Assembly: GCA_000470535.1 (NCBI GenBank)
Contig: CBRG010000204.1
Span: 1-39,175 of the forward strand
DNA from: Streptomyces sp. AW19M42
GTDB taxonomy: Bacteria > Actinomycetota > Actinomycetes > Streptomycetales > Streptomycetaceae
Direction: 5' to 3'
Length of the DNA stretch: 39,175 bases
Made by a program: the position numbers and the translations under genes. This document shows positions 8,701-15,477 of this stretch, in pieces. Position 1 is the first letter of the stretch. Each line of letters begins with the position of its first letter. Under the pieces are notes generated by a model that searched no databases, was not told where the DNA came from, and saw only the letters and a program-made list of their open reading frames with translations.

Positions 8701-8835
8701 GACCGGGACCGGCTCGCCCGGCGCGTTCCAGACGGCGACGTCCAGCGGGACGGATTCCGGGTATACGGCCGGCCGGATGCGCTCGTCGAGGACGCGCGTC
8801 AGACGGGCTTCGACCAGGGTGCGGTCGTCGTGCAT
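5800..8835 (-). CDS. Alpha-mannosidase, glycoside hydrolase family 38
   Basis: A 1011-residue cytoplasmic GH38 enzyme that removes alpha-linked mannose with retention, using a divalent metal. The N-terminal 250 residues are the family's beta-rich domain. The catalytic core carries GHAHIDSAWLWP (metal ligands H262 and D264), MWVESDTNMPGSEAMARQ, and LPDTFGFAAGLPQI with the nucleophile D374, then a metal-ligand histidine in FHDILPGSS. The C-terminal half is the large beta-sandwich seen in full-length members, so the gene is complete. There is no signal peptide, so it acts on mannosides after import by the ABC transporter encoded upstream. It is the last gene of the operon, 50 bases after the GH5-like gene, with GGAG before its ATG. 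Confidence 0.92.
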   Translation of the reverse strand: MHDDRTLVEARLTRVLDERIRPAVYPESVPLDVAVWNAPGEPVPVAEGLAGATEPIAVGDRWGAPWGTCWFRVSGTVPEAWAGRTVEALLDLGFDENMPGFQCEGLVYRPDGTPVKGLNPRNQWVRVGSPAEGGEEVLLHIEAASNPVILDYHPFLPTQLGDRETAGSEPQYVLARMDLAVFDEQVWNLVQDLEVLGELMRELPVDGARRWDILRAVGRCLDTVDLQDVNGTAAAAREQLAAVLATPAQPSAHRISAVGHAHIDSAWLWPLRETVRKVARTTSNMTALLEDEPDFVFAMSQAQQFAWIKEHRPEVYAKVKQAVADGRFVPSGGMWVESDTNMPGSEAMARQFVHGKRFFLDEFGIENDEAWLPDTFGFAAGLPQIIKAAGSKWLLTQKISWSQTNKFPHHTFQWEGIDGTRIFTHFPPVDTYNCSMKGSEIAHAAKNFKDKGVARHSLAPTGWGDGGGGTTREMIAKAARLRSLEGSATVTWETPTDFFTKAEAEYPNAPVWVGELYLELHRATLTSQAKTKQGNRRSEHLLREAELWAATAAVRTGAAYPYEQLDRIWKTVLLHQFHDILPGSSIAWVHREAEKTYAAVAEELNGIVDAAQRALAGDSSTGETLLFNSAPHARGGVPAGAAAPVTADDGGTLAPREGGGFVLDNGLLRVEIDARGLVVSAYDTGAGRETVAPGQAANLLQIHPDFPNMWDAWDVDEFYRNTVTDLTDLDELTPVQDGGAVRVRIVRGFGDSKVTQLLTLAPGVKRLDIDTEVDWHETEKFLKAAFPLDIHAERYASETQFGHFYRATHTNTSWEAAKFEACNHRFVHLEEPGWGVALVNDSTYGHDVTRTVRGSDAGTTTTVRVSLLRAPRFPDPETDQGVHRFRHALAPGAGIGDAVREGFRINLPERRVAGDREVAPLVAVDNDAVVVSAVKLADDASGDLVVRLYESTGGRARVRLTTGFDAAGLAVTDLLERQLDTADAKAPELRDGGVQLSLRPFELVTLRFARG

Positions 8836-8885
8836 GAGGGTGGCTCCGTTGTGAGTGGGTGCGGGGGGTTACCGGCGGTGCGTGG

Positions 8886-10139
8886 TCATCGGACCTCGTC
8901 GGGCGTGAGTACCTCGGTGATACCGCGCGCGGCGAGGTGGTGCGTGTCCCCGGCCCTGCTCGCAAGGACGGTCGTGGGGCGGACCCCGTCCGCGGTGAGC
9001 CGGGCGAAGGCCTCGAAGACCTCGCCGCCGGGGGCGCAGGTGGAGCGGCGGGGCGCGGTCGTGTCGTCGCCGGTGTCGACGACGAGGGCCGTGGTGCGGG
9101 GTGCGGGCCCGCGGGTACGGGCGCGCTGCTCCTGGATGACGTCCGCGATGGCGCGTCCGGCCGGCTTGACCTGCCGGTCGTTGGTCAGCAGGCCGAGCCC
9201 GTATTCGAGTTCGGGGAAGTCGGCCAGCGAGCGGGACACGTCGTGGGAGCACCACCAGGTGACGCCCCAGACGTCCTCGCAGTCCAGCGCGTTCTCGACG
9301 GTCGCCGCGGTGAAGGCGGCCGCGTGCTCGGCCGGGATCAGCGGGGCGGGGGCGCCGACCTCCTGGAGCCAGACCGGCCGGTGCGGGTCGAGGGCCCAGG
9401 CCTTGGAGAGCTCGATCAGGTAGGCGGCGTGGTGCTCGGTGGCGGTGCCGGTCCGGCCGTGCCGCTGGGCGGTGCCGTTGAAGACCCAGGAGTGGACGGC
9501 GGTGACGGCCCCGATCCGGGCGGCGTGCGCGGGGGTGAAGGCGTGGTCGTCCTGGTACCAGGCGGCGTCGTACTCGGCGTGCAGGTGCAGCTTGCCGGGC
9601 GCCCCCTCCTCGCAGGCCGCCAGCATCCGGGTCAGCCAGCTGCCCGCCTGCTCGGGGGTGACGCGGTCCGGGTCGGGGTGCGGGTCCCCGGAGAACTGGT
9701 TGATCTCGTTGCCGAGGGTCATCCCGATGAAGTGCGGCCGGTCCGCGAGGGCGGCGGCCAGCGTCCGCAGGTACTCGGCCTGGCCGGAGACGACGTCGGG
9801 GTCGGTGAAGAGGTTGCGCCGGTGCCAGGTCCGGGTCCAGGCGGGCAGGAAGTCGAAGCTCGACAGATGGCCCTGGAGCCCGTCCACGCTGACGTCGAGC
9901 CCGCGTTCGGCGGCGGCGTCGGCCAGCTGCACGAGCTGCTCGACGGCGCGCGGGCGGATCAGGGTGCGGTTGGGCTGGAAGAGCGGCCAGAGCGGGAAGA
10001 CCCGGATGTGGTCGAGGCCGAGACCGGCGATCGAGTCCAGGTCGGCCCGTACGGCGTCGAGGTCGAAGTCCAGCCAGTGGTGGAACCAGCCCTGGCTGGG
10101 CGTGTAGTTGGCGCCGAAGCGCGGCGGGGAGTCGCTCAT
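8886..10139 (-). CDS. Glycoside hydrolase, GH5-like (beta-mannanase/mannosidase type)
   Basis: A 417-residue TIM-barrel hydrolase. RFGANYTPSQGWFHHWLDFD starts the barrel, LDHIRVFPLWPLFQPN follows, and the acid/base is probably E145 in TLGNEINQ with nucleophile E260 in VWLQEVGAP, placed on strands 4 and 7 as in clan GH-A. WGVTWWCSHD supplies the late aromatic strand. The last 90 residues are a small non-barrel tail. There is no signal peptide, so the substrate is intracellular, presumably an imported mannose-containing oligosaccharide. The exact family (GH5 or a relative) and linkage cannot be fixed by eye. It lies 42 bases after the second permease and shares the operon. Confidence 0.8.
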   Translation of the reverse strand: MSDSPPRFGANYTPSQGWFHHWLDFDLDAVRADLDSIAGLGLDHIRVFPLWPLFQPNRTLIRPRAVEQLVQLADAAAERGLDVSVDGLQGHLSSFDFLPAWTRTWHRRNLFTDPDVVSGQAEYLRTLAAALADRPHFIGMTLGNEINQFSGDPHPDPDRVTPEQAGSWLTRMLAACEEGAPGKLHLHAEYDAAWYQDDHAFTPAHAARIGAVTAVHSWVFNGTAQRHGRTGTATEHHAAYLIELSKAWALDPHRPVWLQEVGAPAPLIPAEHAAAFTAATVENALDCEDVWGVTWWCSHDVSRSLADFPELEYGLGLLTNDRQVKPAGRAIADVIQEQRARTRGPAPRTTALVVDTGDDTTAPRRSTCAPGGEVFEAFARLTADGVRPTTVLASRAGDTHHLAARGITEVLTPDEVR

Positions 10140-10181
10140 ACGGAACAGGGTCCTGGTTCTGTGGTGCGGGTGGCGGTCCGG

Positions 10182-11042
10182 TCAGCCCTTGACGGCGCCT
10201 TCGCCGACACCCCGGAAGAAGAAGCGCTGCAGACCGGCGAAGAGCACGATGAGCGGGAGCACGGCGATGATCGTGCCGGCGGCGACGAGCCGTTCGTCGT
10301 TCGCGAAGGTGCCGTGCAGGTAGTTCAGCCCGATGGTCAGGGTGAAGTTCTCCGGGTCGCTGAGGACGATCAGCGGCCACAGGAAGTCGTCCCACGAGCC
10401 CATGAAGGCGAAGATCGCGACGACGGCGAGGGTGCCCTTGACCGACGGCAGCGCGATTCGCAGGAAGCGCTGCCAGACGTTGGCGCCGTCCACGAAGGCC
10501 GCCTCCTCGATCTCCTGCGGGAGGTTCAGGAAGGCGTTGCGCATCAGCAGGACGTTCATCGCCCCGATGGCCCCCGGCAGCAGCACCCCGAGCAGGGTGT
10601 TGTTCAGCCCGAGATCACGCATGGTGGTGAACTGGGCGATGATGATGCCCTCCACGGGCACCAGCATGGCGAGGATGAACGCCAGCGTCGCGGCCCGCCG
10701 CCCCCGGTAGCGCAGCCGGGCCAGCGCGTAGCCCGCCAGGGCCGCGCCCACGCAGTTGGTGACCACGTTGGCGGCGGCGACCTTGAGCGAGTTGAAGGCG
10801 TAGTCCCACACCGGGATCGTGTCGGCGACCCTGCTGTAGTTGTCCAGGGTCGGATGGCTGGGGAAGAACTTCGGCGGCGAGCTGAAGATGTCCTCGCCCG
10901 GCCCCTTCAGTGACGTGGAGAGCTGCCACAGGAACGGTCCTACGGTCAGCACCAGTACGGCGAGCAGCAGCACGTAGCGCAGGACGAGCTGCCAGGGCGC
11001 GATGCGGCGCCCTTCCGCGTCGGTGGTCCTCAGGAAGCTCAC
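10182..11042 (-). CDS. Sugar ABC transporter permease, MalG type
   Basis: A 286-residue inner-membrane permease of the CUT1 carbohydrate family. I start it at GTG 11042, which overlaps the stop of the first permease (GTGA) and is preceded by AAGGAGG inside that gene; longer open frames upstream are shadows. About six membrane helices are visible, from LVLRYVLLLAVLVLTVGPFLW to LVAAGTIIAVLPLIVLFAGLQRFFF. The cytoplasmic EAA loop that docks the ATPase is EEAAFVDGANVWQRFLRIALPSVKGTL. The last residues GVGEGAVKG are the typical MalG C-terminus. It should pair with the permease just upstream to form the channel. Confidence 0.92.
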   Translation of the reverse strand: MSFLRTTDAEGRRIAPWQLVLRYVLLLAVLVLTVGPFLWQLSTSLKGPGEDIFSSPPKFFPSHPTLDNYSRVADTIPVWDYAFNSLKVAAANVVTNCVGAALAGYALARLRYRGRRAATLAFILAMLVPVEGIIIAQFTTMRDLGLNNTLLGVLLPGAIGAMNVLLMRNAFLNLPQEIEEAAFVDGANVWQRFLRIALPSVKGTLAVVAIFAFMGSWDDFLWPLIVLSDPENFTLTIGLNYLHGTFANDERLVAAGTIIAVLPLIVLFAGLQRFFFRGVGEGAVKG

Positions 11043-11983
11043 GCGTCCTCCTTGCGGTCGGCGCGCAACACCAGGAGCATCAGGCCGACGGTGACGACGA
11101 AGATGACGACGGAGATGGCGGAGGCGTATCCGACCCGCCCGGTCAGCCCGGTGCCGACGCGCTGGACGAGCATCACCAGGGTGGTGTCCTCGCCCGCCGG
11201 GCCGCCGGAGGGGCCGGCCATCAGGTAGACCTCGGAGAACACCTTGAAGGCGGAGACCGAGGACAGGGCCGCGACCAGCACCATGGTGGAGCGGATGGCG
11301 GGGACGGTGACGGTGAAGAAGCGGCGCACGACCCCGGCGCCGTCCACGGAGGCCGCCTCGTGCAGCTCGCGCGGGACGTTCGACAGCGCGGCCAGATAAA
11401 TGATCATGTAGTAGCCCAGGCCCTTCCAGACCGTGACCGCCATCGCGCTGCCCAGCAGCAGCCACTGGTCGCTGAGGAAGCCGACCTTGCCGATGCCCAC
11501 GGCCTCCAGGAGCGCGTTGATCAGCCCCCGGTCGTCGAGCATCCACACCCAGATCAGGCCGACGACGACGATGGACGCGACGACCGGGGTGTAGAAGGCG
11601 GAGCGGAAGAAGGTGATGCCGGGGATGTGCCGCTGGACGAGCATCGCCAGCAGCAGCGGCAGGATGACGAGCGCCGGGACGACGACCAGGACGTACAGCG
11701 CGCTGTTGCGCAGCCCGGTCCAGAACATCTCGTCGTGCAGCAGTTCCCGGAAGTTCGCCAGGCCGACGAACTTCCCCGGGACCAGGGTCCGCCGGTCGGT
11801 GAAGGCGTTGACCAGCGTGCTGAAGAACGGGTACAGGCTGAACGCGCCGACCACGATCAGCCCGGGAGCCGCGAACAGCCAGGGACTGAGGGGCAGATGG
11901 CGGCGGATCCGGCGGACCGGCCCGGGGGCGGACGCGGGGGCGGGAGCGGGGGTGAGAGCAGGGGCGGAGGCGGGGGTAGTCAC
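11039..11983 (-). CDS. Sugar ABC transporter permease, MalF type
   Basis: A 314-residue CUT1 permease with GTG start at 11983, eight bases after the binding-protein stop. The first 25 residues are an Ala/Pro-rich cytoplasmic tail. Helices begin at LSPWLFAAPGLIVVGAFSLYPFF, and the EAA loop is HEAASVDGAGVVRRFFTVTVPAIRSTM. The penultimate region is EVYLMAGPSGGPAGEDTTLVMLVQRVG, as in sugar permeases. It forms the heterodimeric pore with the next permease. No ATP-binding subunit is encoded in the locus; in Streptomyces such transporters are usually powered by the shared ATPase MsiK, and I infer this here. Confidence 0.92.
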   Translation of the reverse strand: MTTPASAPALTPAPAPASAPGPVRRIRRHLPLSPWLFAAPGLIVVGAFSLYPFFSTLVNAFTDRRTLVPGKFVGLANFRELLHDEMFWTGLRNSALYVLVVVPALVILPLLLAMLVQRHIPGITFFRSAFYTPVVASIVVVGLIWVWMLDDRGLINALLEAVGIGKVGFLSDQWLLLGSAMAVTVWKGLGYYMIIYLAALSNVPRELHEAASVDGAGVVRRFFTVTVPAIRSTMVLVAALSSVSAFKVFSEVYLMAGPSGGPAGEDTTLVMLVQRVGTGLTGRVGYASAISVVIFVVTVGLMLLVLRADRKEDA

Positions 11984-11991
11984 GAGGGTGC

Positions 11992-13278
11992 TCAGCTCTG
12001 CTGCAACAGCCGGTCACAGGCCTTGACAGCGTTATCAAGGGCTTCCTTGGGGCTCTGCTTTCCCTGCAACGCCTTGGCGATCTGGTTGCGCAGCTCGGTC
12101 TTCATCTGCTCGCTGAACAGCACCGGCGTGTAATTGACCGCCGTCTTCAGGGACTTGGCGGCGGCGACCCGGACGCGGGTCTCGTCGGTGCCGTCCTCCT
12201 TGGTGAAGTACGGGTCGTCGAGCGTTCCGGCGGTGCTGGGGAAGATGGCGACCTTCTTCGCGAACTCCATCTGCCGGGTCGCGTCGGTCATGTAGTGGGC
12301 GAAGGCCACGGCTGCGGGCTGCCGCTTGGTCTGGGCGTTCACCATGATGCCCATGACGTACATGTTGGCCTTGCCGGTGTTGCTGACCTGGTCGGTGATG
12401 CCGATGTTCTTGTAGAGGCTGGGCGCCTGCTTCTTGAAGTTGGCCAGGTCCAGTGCGCTGCCGGGGTTCATCGCCACGGACTCGGTGAGGAACTTGTGGC
12501 CGGACGACTCGGGCGTCGCGGTCAGCGCCTGCGCGTCGAGCCCCTTGACGTCGTACAACTCCTTGTAGCGGGTCAGGAGTTCGACGCCCTTGGCGTCGTT
12601 GAAGGCGAAGCCGGTGCCTTCCTTGTTCATCAGCTGTCCGCCGTAGCGGCCGAAGTCCTCGATGGTGGGCACGTTCGCGAGTGCGGCGACCTTGCCCTTG
12701 CTCTTCCCGGCCAGCTTCCGCCCGTCGGAGAACACCTCGTCGTAGGTGGACGGCGGCTTCTGCGGGTCGAGCCCGGCGTCCTTGAGGAGGCGCTTGTTGT
12801 AGAACATCGGTCCGGTGTTGAGGTACCAGGGGAAGGCGAACGTCCCTTCCGTACCCGGTATCTGATGGCTCTGCCAGGCACCCGGCAGGTACTCGTCGCG
12901 GTACTTGGCGGCCGCCTTGTCGAGGTCGAGCGCGATGCCCGCCTTCGCCAGCGGGGCCACCAGGTCGGGCGAGACGTTGACGACGTCCGGCAGGGTGCCG
13001 CCGGCCGCGTCCGCGCTGATCTTGTCCGCGTAGCCCTCGCCGGGCCGGTCGACCCACTTCACGTCGGTGCCCGGGTACTTCTTCTCGAAGTCCGCGATCA
13101 CGCCGTTGAAGTAGTCCTTGAAGTTCGCCTGAAGGTTCCAGGTCTGGAAGGTGATCTTGCCTTCGACCTTGCCCGAGGCGTCGGACGAGCCCGTCCCCGA
13201 TCCGCCGCCACAGGCGCTCAACGGCAGGACAGTGGCGAAAACGGCGGCAGTGGCGACTGCTCTGCGAGAGATGCGCAC
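11992..13278 (-). CDS. Extracellular sugar-binding lipoprotein
   Basis: A 428-residue ABC solute-binding protein of the family 1 (MalE-like) fold. The GTG at 13278 is chosen because it is followed by a short basic stretch, a hydrophobic segment and the lipobox LSAC, and is preceded by AAAGGAG; the longer open frame upstream runs through promoter DNA. The mature chain has ITFQTWNLQANFKDYFNGVIADFEKKYPGTDVKWVDRPGEGYADKI, then LPDVVNVSPD, GTFAFPWYLNTGPMFYNKRL and a C-terminal TELRNQIAKALQGKQSPKEALDNA, all typical of CUT1 sugar binders. It should deliver an alpha-mannose-containing sugar to the two permeases. Confidence 0.92.
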   Translation of the reverse strand: MRISRRAVATAAVFATVLPLSACGGGSGTGSSDASGKVEGKITFQTWNLQANFKDYFNGVIADFEKKYPGTDVKWVDRPGEGYADKISADAAGGTLPDVVNVSPDLVAPLAKAGIALDLDKAAAKYRDEYLPGAWQSHQIPGTEGTFAFPWYLNTGPMFYNKRLLKDAGLDPQKPPSTYDEVFSDGRKLAGKSKGKVAALANVPTIEDFGRYGGQLMNKEGTGFAFNDAKGVELLTRYKELYDVKGLDAQALTATPESSGHKFLTESVAMNPGSALDLANFKKQAPSLYKNIGITDQVSNTGKANMYVMGIMVNAQTKRQPAAVAFAHYMTDATRQMEFAKKVAIFPSTAGTLDDPYFTKEDGTDETRVRVAAAKSLKTAVNYTPVLFSEQMKTELRNQIAKALQGKQSPKEALDNAVKACDRLLQQS

Positions 13279-13360
13279 GGTGAACGGCTCCTTTGCTCGG
13301 ACCAGGCGTGCGGACGGCGAACCGGAGGTCACCGACCGGCCGGATGCGTTCGCCCAGCAG

Positions 13361-13389
13361 ACCCTGCAATGCGCGTGACGGAAAGTCAA
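13361..13389 (-). promoter_or_regulatory. Candidate promoter of the mannoside operon
   Basis: On the minus strand TTGACT (13384-13389) and CAGGGT (13361-13366) are separated by 17 bases, pointing to a start near 13354 and a leader of about 75 bases. The -10 region overlaps one copy of AATGCGC (13368-13374), which would suit repression there. Confidence 0.5.
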
Positions 13390-13407
13390 TACATTCTCTG
13401 CGATTCG

Positions 13408-13433
13408 CCTGCAATTTTCAGCATACTTGCAGG
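13408..13433. promoter_or_regulatory. CCTGCAA inverted repeat upstream of the mannoside promoter
   Basis: CCTGCAA (13408-13414) and TTGCAGG (13427-13433) form 7-bp arms with a 12-base spacer. A third CCTGCAA lies at 13363-13369 over the -10. This may be a second regulator's site. Confidence 0.4.
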
Positions 13434-13449
13434 TCAAAGCAGCAGAGTG

Positions 13450-13509
13450 GCGCATTCAAGATCCATAACTAATGCGCTTTAGGTACCTTCAGCTCAAGCG
13501 CATTAGTTA
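13450..13509. promoter_or_regulatory. Triple LacI-type operator array
   Basis: GCGC cores at 13450-13453, 13474-13477 and 13498-13501 are exactly 24 bases apart. The second and third form a perfect 14-bp inverted repeat (13466-13479 and 13496-13509). The shared element is AATGCGC, read forwards or backwards. The array lies between the divergent LacI gene and the uptake operon. Confidence 0.65.
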
Positions 13510-13525
13510 CCCGCGCTCTTCGCTC

Positions 13526-13554
13526 TCGACCCATGGCCGCGAAGGCCTTACGAT
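13526..13554 (+). promoter_or_regulatory. Candidate promoter of the lacI-type gene
   Basis: TCGACC (13526-13531), a 17-base spacer, and TACGAT (13549-13554). The operator array ends 16 bases upstream of the -35, which fits autoregulation. Confidence 0.45.
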
Positions 13555-13620
13555 GCCCCCGGGGGAGAGCGAACCCGACGACCCATGAGAGCCACAGGGA
13601 ACGCAGGAGAGAGGCACTCG

Positions 13621-14709
13621 GTGACACCGAAGCGGCCGCCGGCCGGGGACACCTCGCCGGCCAGACGGACGCCCGCGCGACGGCCGACCATGAAGGACAT
13701 CGCCCAGCGGGCCGGGGTGTCGGAGAGCGCCGTGTCCTTCGCGCTCAACGACCGCCCGGGGGTCTCGGCGCTCACCCGGGACCGGATCCGGCGCGTGGCC
13801 GAGCAGTTGGGCTGGCACCCGAGCACCGCCGCCCGCGCGCTGTCCGGCGAGGGCTCGGCCACCGTGGGTCTCGTGGTGGCCCGTCCGGCGGCGAACCTGG
13901 GCGTGGACTCCTTCTTCCTCCAGTTGATCTCCGGCATCCAGGAGGTCCTGGCGGAGCGCCGGCTCGGGCTGCTCTTCCAGGTGGTGGAGGACGTGGCGGC
14001 CGAGTGCGCGGTCTACCGGCGCTGGTGGGCGGAGCGGCGGGTCGACGGGGTACTCGTCGTGGACCCGCGCACCGACGACCCCCGCGTCGCCCTGCTGGAC
14101 GAACTGGGCCTGCCCGGCGTCGTCATCGGCGCCCTCCCCGGCGGCGACACCGGCCCCCACCCGGGCCTCTCGCAGATCCGCGCCGACGACGCGGGAGCGA
14201 TGGCGGCCGTCGTCGGGCGGCTGCACGAGCTGGGCCACCGGCGCATCGTGCACATCGCGGGACTGCCCTCACTCGCGCACACCGACCGGCGCATCCGGTC
14301 CCTGCGCGTCGAGGCCGACCGGCGCGGTCTGACCGAGGCCCACTCGGTGACCACGGACTACTCGGACACCGAGGGCGCGGCCGTGACCCGCCGGGTGCTG
14401 GAGCACGGCACCCCGCCGACCGCGATCGTCTACGACAACGACGTGATGGCCGCGGCCGGTGTGGTGGTCACGGCGGGCCTGGGCCTCCGGGTCCCGGCCG
14501 ACGTGTCCGTGGTGTCGTGGGAGGACTCCGCGCTGTGCCGGCTGACGGCACCGTGGCTGACGGCGCTGTCCAGGGACACGGTCGCGTTCGGGCGGCTCGC
14601 GGCGCGGGAGCTGACCGCGCTGCTCGACGGCGGCACGGCGCACACCATCCAGGTGCCGCTGCCCCGGCTCATCGAACGGGGCAGCACGGCAGCGGTGAAC
14701 GGCGCCTGA
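13621..14709 (+). CDS. LacI-family transcriptional repressor of the mannoside locus
   Basis: A 362-residue LacI/GalR regulator. The start is taken as GTG 13621, preceded by GGAGAG; an in-frame ATG at 13585 would add 12 residues. The helix-turn-helix is MKDIAQRAGVSESAVSFALNDRPGVSALTRDRI (about residues 24-56), followed by the hinge helix HPSTAARALS. The rest is the periplasmic-binding-like sensor domain with VGLVVARP, DGVLVVDPRT, GHRRIVHIAGL, TAIVYDNDVMAAAGV and VSVVSWEDS. The divergent arrangement and operator array show that it controls the binding-protein/permease/hydrolase operon and probably itself. The inducer is likely a mannose-containing sugar, by inference. Confidence 0.9.
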   Translation: MTPKRPPAGDTSPARRTPARRPTMKDIAQRAGVSESAVSFALNDRPGVSALTRDRIRRVAEQLGWHPSTAARALSGEGSATVGLVVARPAANLGVDSFFLQLISGIQEVLAERRLGLLFQVVEDVAAECAVYRRWWAERRVDGVLVVDPRTDDPRVALLDELGLPGVVIGALPGGDTGPHPGLSQIRADDAGAMAAVVGRLHELGHRRIVHIAGLPSLAHTDRRIRSLRVEADRRGLTEAHSVTTDYSDTEGAAVTRRVLEHGTPPTAIVYDNDVMAAAGVVVTAGLGLRVPADVSVVSWEDSALCRLTAPWLTALSRDTVAFGRLAARELTALLDGGTAHTIQVPLPRLIERGSTAAVNGA

Positions 14710-14748
14710 GGAGAGGGGCGCTCAGAGGAGGTGCTCGGGAGGAGGTGC

Positions 14749-15138
14749 TCAGGAGGGCGTCGGCCCGCGCAGTTCCTCGTTGAGCCGGAGCGCCTCTTCG
14801 AGCTGGTCCTCCAGGATCACGATGCGGCAGGCGGCCTCGACCGGCGCGCCCCCGTCGACGAGCTCACGGGCGCGGGCGGCGATGCGGAGCTGGTAGCGGG
14901 AGTAGCGGCGGTGGCCGCCCTCGGACCGCAGGGGGGTGATCAGTCTGGCCTCACCGATCGCACGGAGGAATCCGGGGGTGGCGCCGATCATCTCCGCGGC
15001 ACGGCCCATGGTGTAGGCGGGGTAGTCGTCGTCATCGAGACGGTCGGTGGGATGCGCAGGGGTTTCGGGGGGCATGGGCACCTGCCGCGTGTCGCCGACT
15101 TCGTTGACCGGAAGGGAAAATCTTGTTGTGCGAGCCAT
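14749..15138 (-). CDS. MerR-family transcriptional regulator
   Basis: A 129-residue regulator. The MerR winged-helix starts at YTMGRAAEMIGATPGFLRAIGEARLITPLRSEGGHRRYSRYQLRIAARARELVDGG (about residues 41-96), followed by the dimer helix EAACRIVILEDQLEEALRLNEEL. There is no C-terminal effector domain and no cysteine cluster, so it is not a metal sensor of the classic type. I prefer ATG 15138 to the in-frame ATG at 15150, because a perfect -10 TATGAT (15146-15151) ends seven bases before it, giving a leaderless mRNA; the upstream ATG lies inside the -10. It is divergent from the small-RNA candidate and convergent with the LacI gene, 39 bases away. Confidence 0.85.
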   Translation of the reverse strand: MARTTRFSLPVNEVGDTRQVPMPPETPAHPTDRLDDDDYPAYTMGRAAEMIGATPGFLRAIGEARLITPLRSEGGHRRYSRYQLRIAARARELVDGGAPVEAACRIVILEDQLEEALRLNEELRGPTPS

Positions 15139-15145
15139 CGTCTCT

Positions 15146-15151
15146 ATCATA
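15146..15151 (-). promoter_or_regulatory. -10 box of the leaderless merR-type gene (TATGAT)
   Basis: TATGAT on the minus strand, seven bases before the ATG at 15138. It decides the start choice for that gene. Confidence 0.55.
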
Positions 15152-15248
15152 GCCGCGACAGATTTCCCTGGCCGGACGGGGGAGGTTATCTGAGCGGGCC
15201 ACCCCTGGGCGGCCTCTGCGGGACCCGGCCGCCGGGTGCGTCAAGAAC

Positions 15249-15266
15249 ACTGACCGGCGGGTCAGT
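15249..15266. promoter_or_regulatory. Palindromic operator abutting the small-RNA promoter
   Basis: ACTGACC-GGCG-GGTCAGT is a perfect 7-bp inverted repeat with a 4-base spacer. Its last base is the first base of the -35 hexamer TTGATG. The placement suits a dimeric activator or repressor. Confidence 0.5.
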
Positions 15267-15294
15267 TGATGACTGCCTGCCGCCGGGCCATAAT
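15266..15294 (+). promoter_or_regulatory. Housekeeping-type promoter of the small-RNA candidate
   Basis: TTGATG (15266-15271) and CATAAT (15289-15294) are separated by exactly 17 bases, the best -35/-10 pair in the window. The predicted start is near 15301. No gene on the plus strand begins soon after it. Confidence 0.6.
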
Positions 15295-15343
15295 GCACGT
15301 GTAGCCCTTCACGCATCCCCCGTCGTGAAGGGCTACACCCCTG

Positions 15344-15408
15344 TGCGAAACCGGTGTGCGAAACCGGTGTGCGAAACCGGTCTGCGAAACCGGTCTGCGA
15401 AACCGGGT
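15344..15408 (+). repeat. Five tandem 13-bp repeats inside the small-RNA candidate
   Basis: Units begin at 15344, 15357, 15370, 15383 and 15396, each TGCGAAACCGG followed by two variable bases (TG, TG, TC, TC, GT). The first four contain the self-complementary hexamer ACCGGT. A degenerate sixth unit follows. Confidence 0.85.
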
Positions 15409-15477
15409 GCGCGAGACCCTGCGTGTCCCGCCCGTCACGGAAGGCACCGGTCCGTCGCACGCGCCGTCACCGAACTT

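Noticed and set aside
6175..9423. Very long open frame on the plus strand
   Set aside because: It is the antisense of the GH38 gene and neighbours, kept open by GC-rich third positions, with no domain or plausible start.
8859..10913. Long plus-strand open frame of 684 residues
   Set aside because: Antisense to the GH5-like and permease genes; composition is low-complexity and has no family features.
15344..15408. Short repeats that could suggest a CRISPR array
   Set aside because: The 13-base units are contiguous with no spacers, and no cas gene is present.
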